Virus record (IMG/VR): IMGVR_UViG_3300022602_000434 | Coordinates: 1 to 23,644 of that record | From: a virus | DNA length: 23,644 bases | Strand: one strand, 5' to 3' | Part shown: in pieces, positions 22,419 to 23,644 of the stretch | Layout of the letters: every line of letters starts with the position of its first letter | Position numbering within the stretch: position 1 is the stretch's first letter | Made by a program: the position numbers and the translations under genes | Notes under the pieces: model-generated | Database searches by the model: none | The model's input: only the letters and a program-made list of their open reading frames with translations | Told to the model about the DNA's origin: nothing

Positions 22419-23644
22419 ATGGCAACACCAATTACAGGCGCCATAGGCGTATCTTGCATTAATACACTTTTTGGTAGATCTTCTACTGCACAGTTTAGTT
22501 TTAATGATTCAACGTATAAACAATTAATTTGTGCGGGTTCTTGTGCCTGTCTTTGTATAAACAAAGCCCATGCTTCTGCATACATTAATTCAACGACAAC
22601 CACTGTTAATATAGCAACAGGACTATTTAGTTCGCCCTCTACAGCAACTACGTATAGAGTACTACTTGGTTCAAGCGCAATTGTTGGATCTTCTAGTACA
22701 GGTAGCTATGCTTTAGATACAGGTCAATTGCCATCTGGGTCAACTCTTGTTATAAATAACTATGGCGCTATACAAGGAGCCGGTGGCGCAGCTAATAGCG
22801 GATCTGGTGGACCTGCTTTGCGTTCTAATTACTCCAACCAAACTGTGACAATAAACAATAAATCTGGTGCTTACATCCAAGCAGGGGGTGGAGGGGGAGG
22901 ACAGGGCGGTACTGGAGGTACAGGCGGTAGAGGTGGACAAGGTCGTTATCAATCTGGTAATACACCGACTTATTCTTATGTGTATAACTATAGCATAATA
23001 TTCCCAGATTATTATGTTTATGTTTCTTTTAATTGCGCCTGGGTTGCTCTTTGGAATAATAGTTACGTTAACCCCGCATCAACTGGACCAGTATGCGGCT
23101 ATTATGATCATGGTAATGCCCCAACTGGACACACATGGAGTAAGGGCGGAAGTTGTTACATAACAGGATCATTAGTATGTCATAGTTCTGGATATTGTTG
23201 CGGTGCTTACTGTAATAAATACTATCAAATAGGTCAATTACAACATACTGGATGTACTCCTGTATATACATATACTTGCGGAGGTGCAGGTGGCGGCGGT
23301 GGATCAGGAGGAGCAGGTGGTGTAGGTCAAGGCTATGGTCAATCTGCTGGGTCTGGCGCGTCTGGTTCTGGTGGTTCATCTGGCGCTGGTGGTGGCACTA
23401 ACGCGGGATCTGGCGGTACTGGGGGAACAGGCGGCTCAGGTGGAGCAGGTGGTGCTTTTGGTGTTGCAGGAAGCTCTGGTTCTTCAGGAAATACTGGCGC
23501 CACAGGCAACAACGGAAATTATACTGGTGGTTCTGGCGGATCATCTGGTTTTGGCGGATCATCTGGAGGAGGCGCGGGTAATTATTTAGTTAAAGGATCA
23601 TCCACGACTACAATTAATAATAGTGGTACAGTATCGGGTGGATT
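22419..23644 (+). CDS. Glycine-rich tail adhesin, cut by the window end (408+ aa)
   Basis: Opens at ATG 22419 after AAGGAGTAAAA and has no stop before the window ends. The first 110 residues are a beta attachment part with a Cys cluster (CAGSCACLC, 38-46). Then LPSGSTLVINNYGAIQGAGG starts a series of INN-x-G strands separated by Gly-rich runs (156-175 and 288-395). Between the runs lies a region rich in Tyr, Trp and Cys (183-288, nine Cys). The plan of Gly-rich stacks with a variable insertion resembles adhesins such as T-even gp38, where Gly-rich strands form a stack and the loops between them contact the receptor. It probably decides host range. The Cys-rich insertion is unusual. Confidence 0.7.
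   Translation, partial: MATPITGAIGVSCINTLFGRSSTAQFSFNDSTYKQLICAGSCACLCINKAHASAYINSTTTTVNIATGLFSSPSTATTYRVLLGSSAIVGSSSTGSYALDTGQLPSGSTLVINNYGAIQGAGGAANSGSGGPALRSNYSNQTVTINNKSGAYIQAGGGGGGQGGTGGTGGRGGQGRYQSGNTPTYSYVYNYSIIFPDYYVYVSFNCAWVALWNNSYVNPASTGPVCGYYDHGNAPTGHTWSKGGSCYITGSLVCHSSGYCCGAYCNKYYQIGQLQHTGCTPVYTYTCGGAGGGGGSGGAGGVGQGYGQSAGSGASGSGGSSGAGGGTNAGSGGTGGTGGSGGAGGAFGVAGSSGSSGNTGATGNNGNYTGGSGGSSGFGGSSGGGAGNYLVKGSSTTTINNSGTVSGG

Noticed and set aside
23068-23379. Leftward frame of 103 residues and a rightward frame at 23335-23589 in the adhesin region
   Set aside because: Both are out-of-frame shadows of the adhesin gene, created by its Gly-rich repeats. The adhesin frame starts with a strong ribosome site and stays open to the window end.

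Overview
The window is a piece of a tailed double-stranded DNA phage genome (Caudoviricetes), moderately AT-rich. It contains most of the head and packaging module and the start of the tail/fibre module. No integrase, tRNA, rRNA, CRISPR or host gene is visible. There is no tape measure, sheath or tail-tube gene, and two short-tail-type adaptor proteins are present. A podovirus-like virion is therefore the best guess, but tail genes beyond the right edge cannot be excluded. The style of the proteins (small basic proteins, modular beta-rich structural proteins, Gly-rich adhesin) matches uncultured aquatic phages. The host cannot be named; strong AAGGAG ribosome binding sites and a sigma70-like promoter fit a Gram-negative bacterium.

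Layout: (1) 1-599: a short leftward gene with its own terminator, then a 362-base divergent non-coding region that probably drives the rightward late genes. (2) 600-9969: small and large terminase, a possible lysozyme-like protein, portal, a small helical protein, a GroES-like protein, a scaffold, a conserved small protein, a probable decoration protein and the major capsid protein. (3) 9968-10116: a strong terminator, a sigma70-like promoter and what looks like the leftover 3' end of a lost gene. (4) 10117-13453: two more structural proteins, one a large modular beta protein with apparently nested domain insertions. (5) 13453-16312: eight small genes, mostly encoding basic low-complexity proteins, packed end to end; four products end in a shared C-terminal motif DGIA-x-(R/K)G-x-TKGR-(Y/F). 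(6) 16315-19201: two head-tail adaptor proteins, a zinc-ribbon protein and two further small basic proteins. (7) 19201-23644: fibre and adhesin genes, including two fibres with self-cleaving S74 chaperone domains, a fibre built of 20-residue repeats and a Gly-rich adhesin cut off by the window end.

The rightward genes look like one or two long operons. Almost every junction is either a 1-14 base overlap (TAATG, ATGA, GTGA) or a stop codon fused to the next ribosome binding site (TAAGGA). The products would act in order: terminase and portal package DNA into a procapsid built on the scaffold by the capsid and decoration proteins, the adaptors close the vertex, and the fibres and adhesin bind the host.

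The most interesting points are the small-protein family with the shared C-terminal tag, the nested beta-domain insertions, the GroES-like gene inside the head module, and the relic gene end beside the mid-operon promoter. All family calls are from reading the translated sequence; no search was run.
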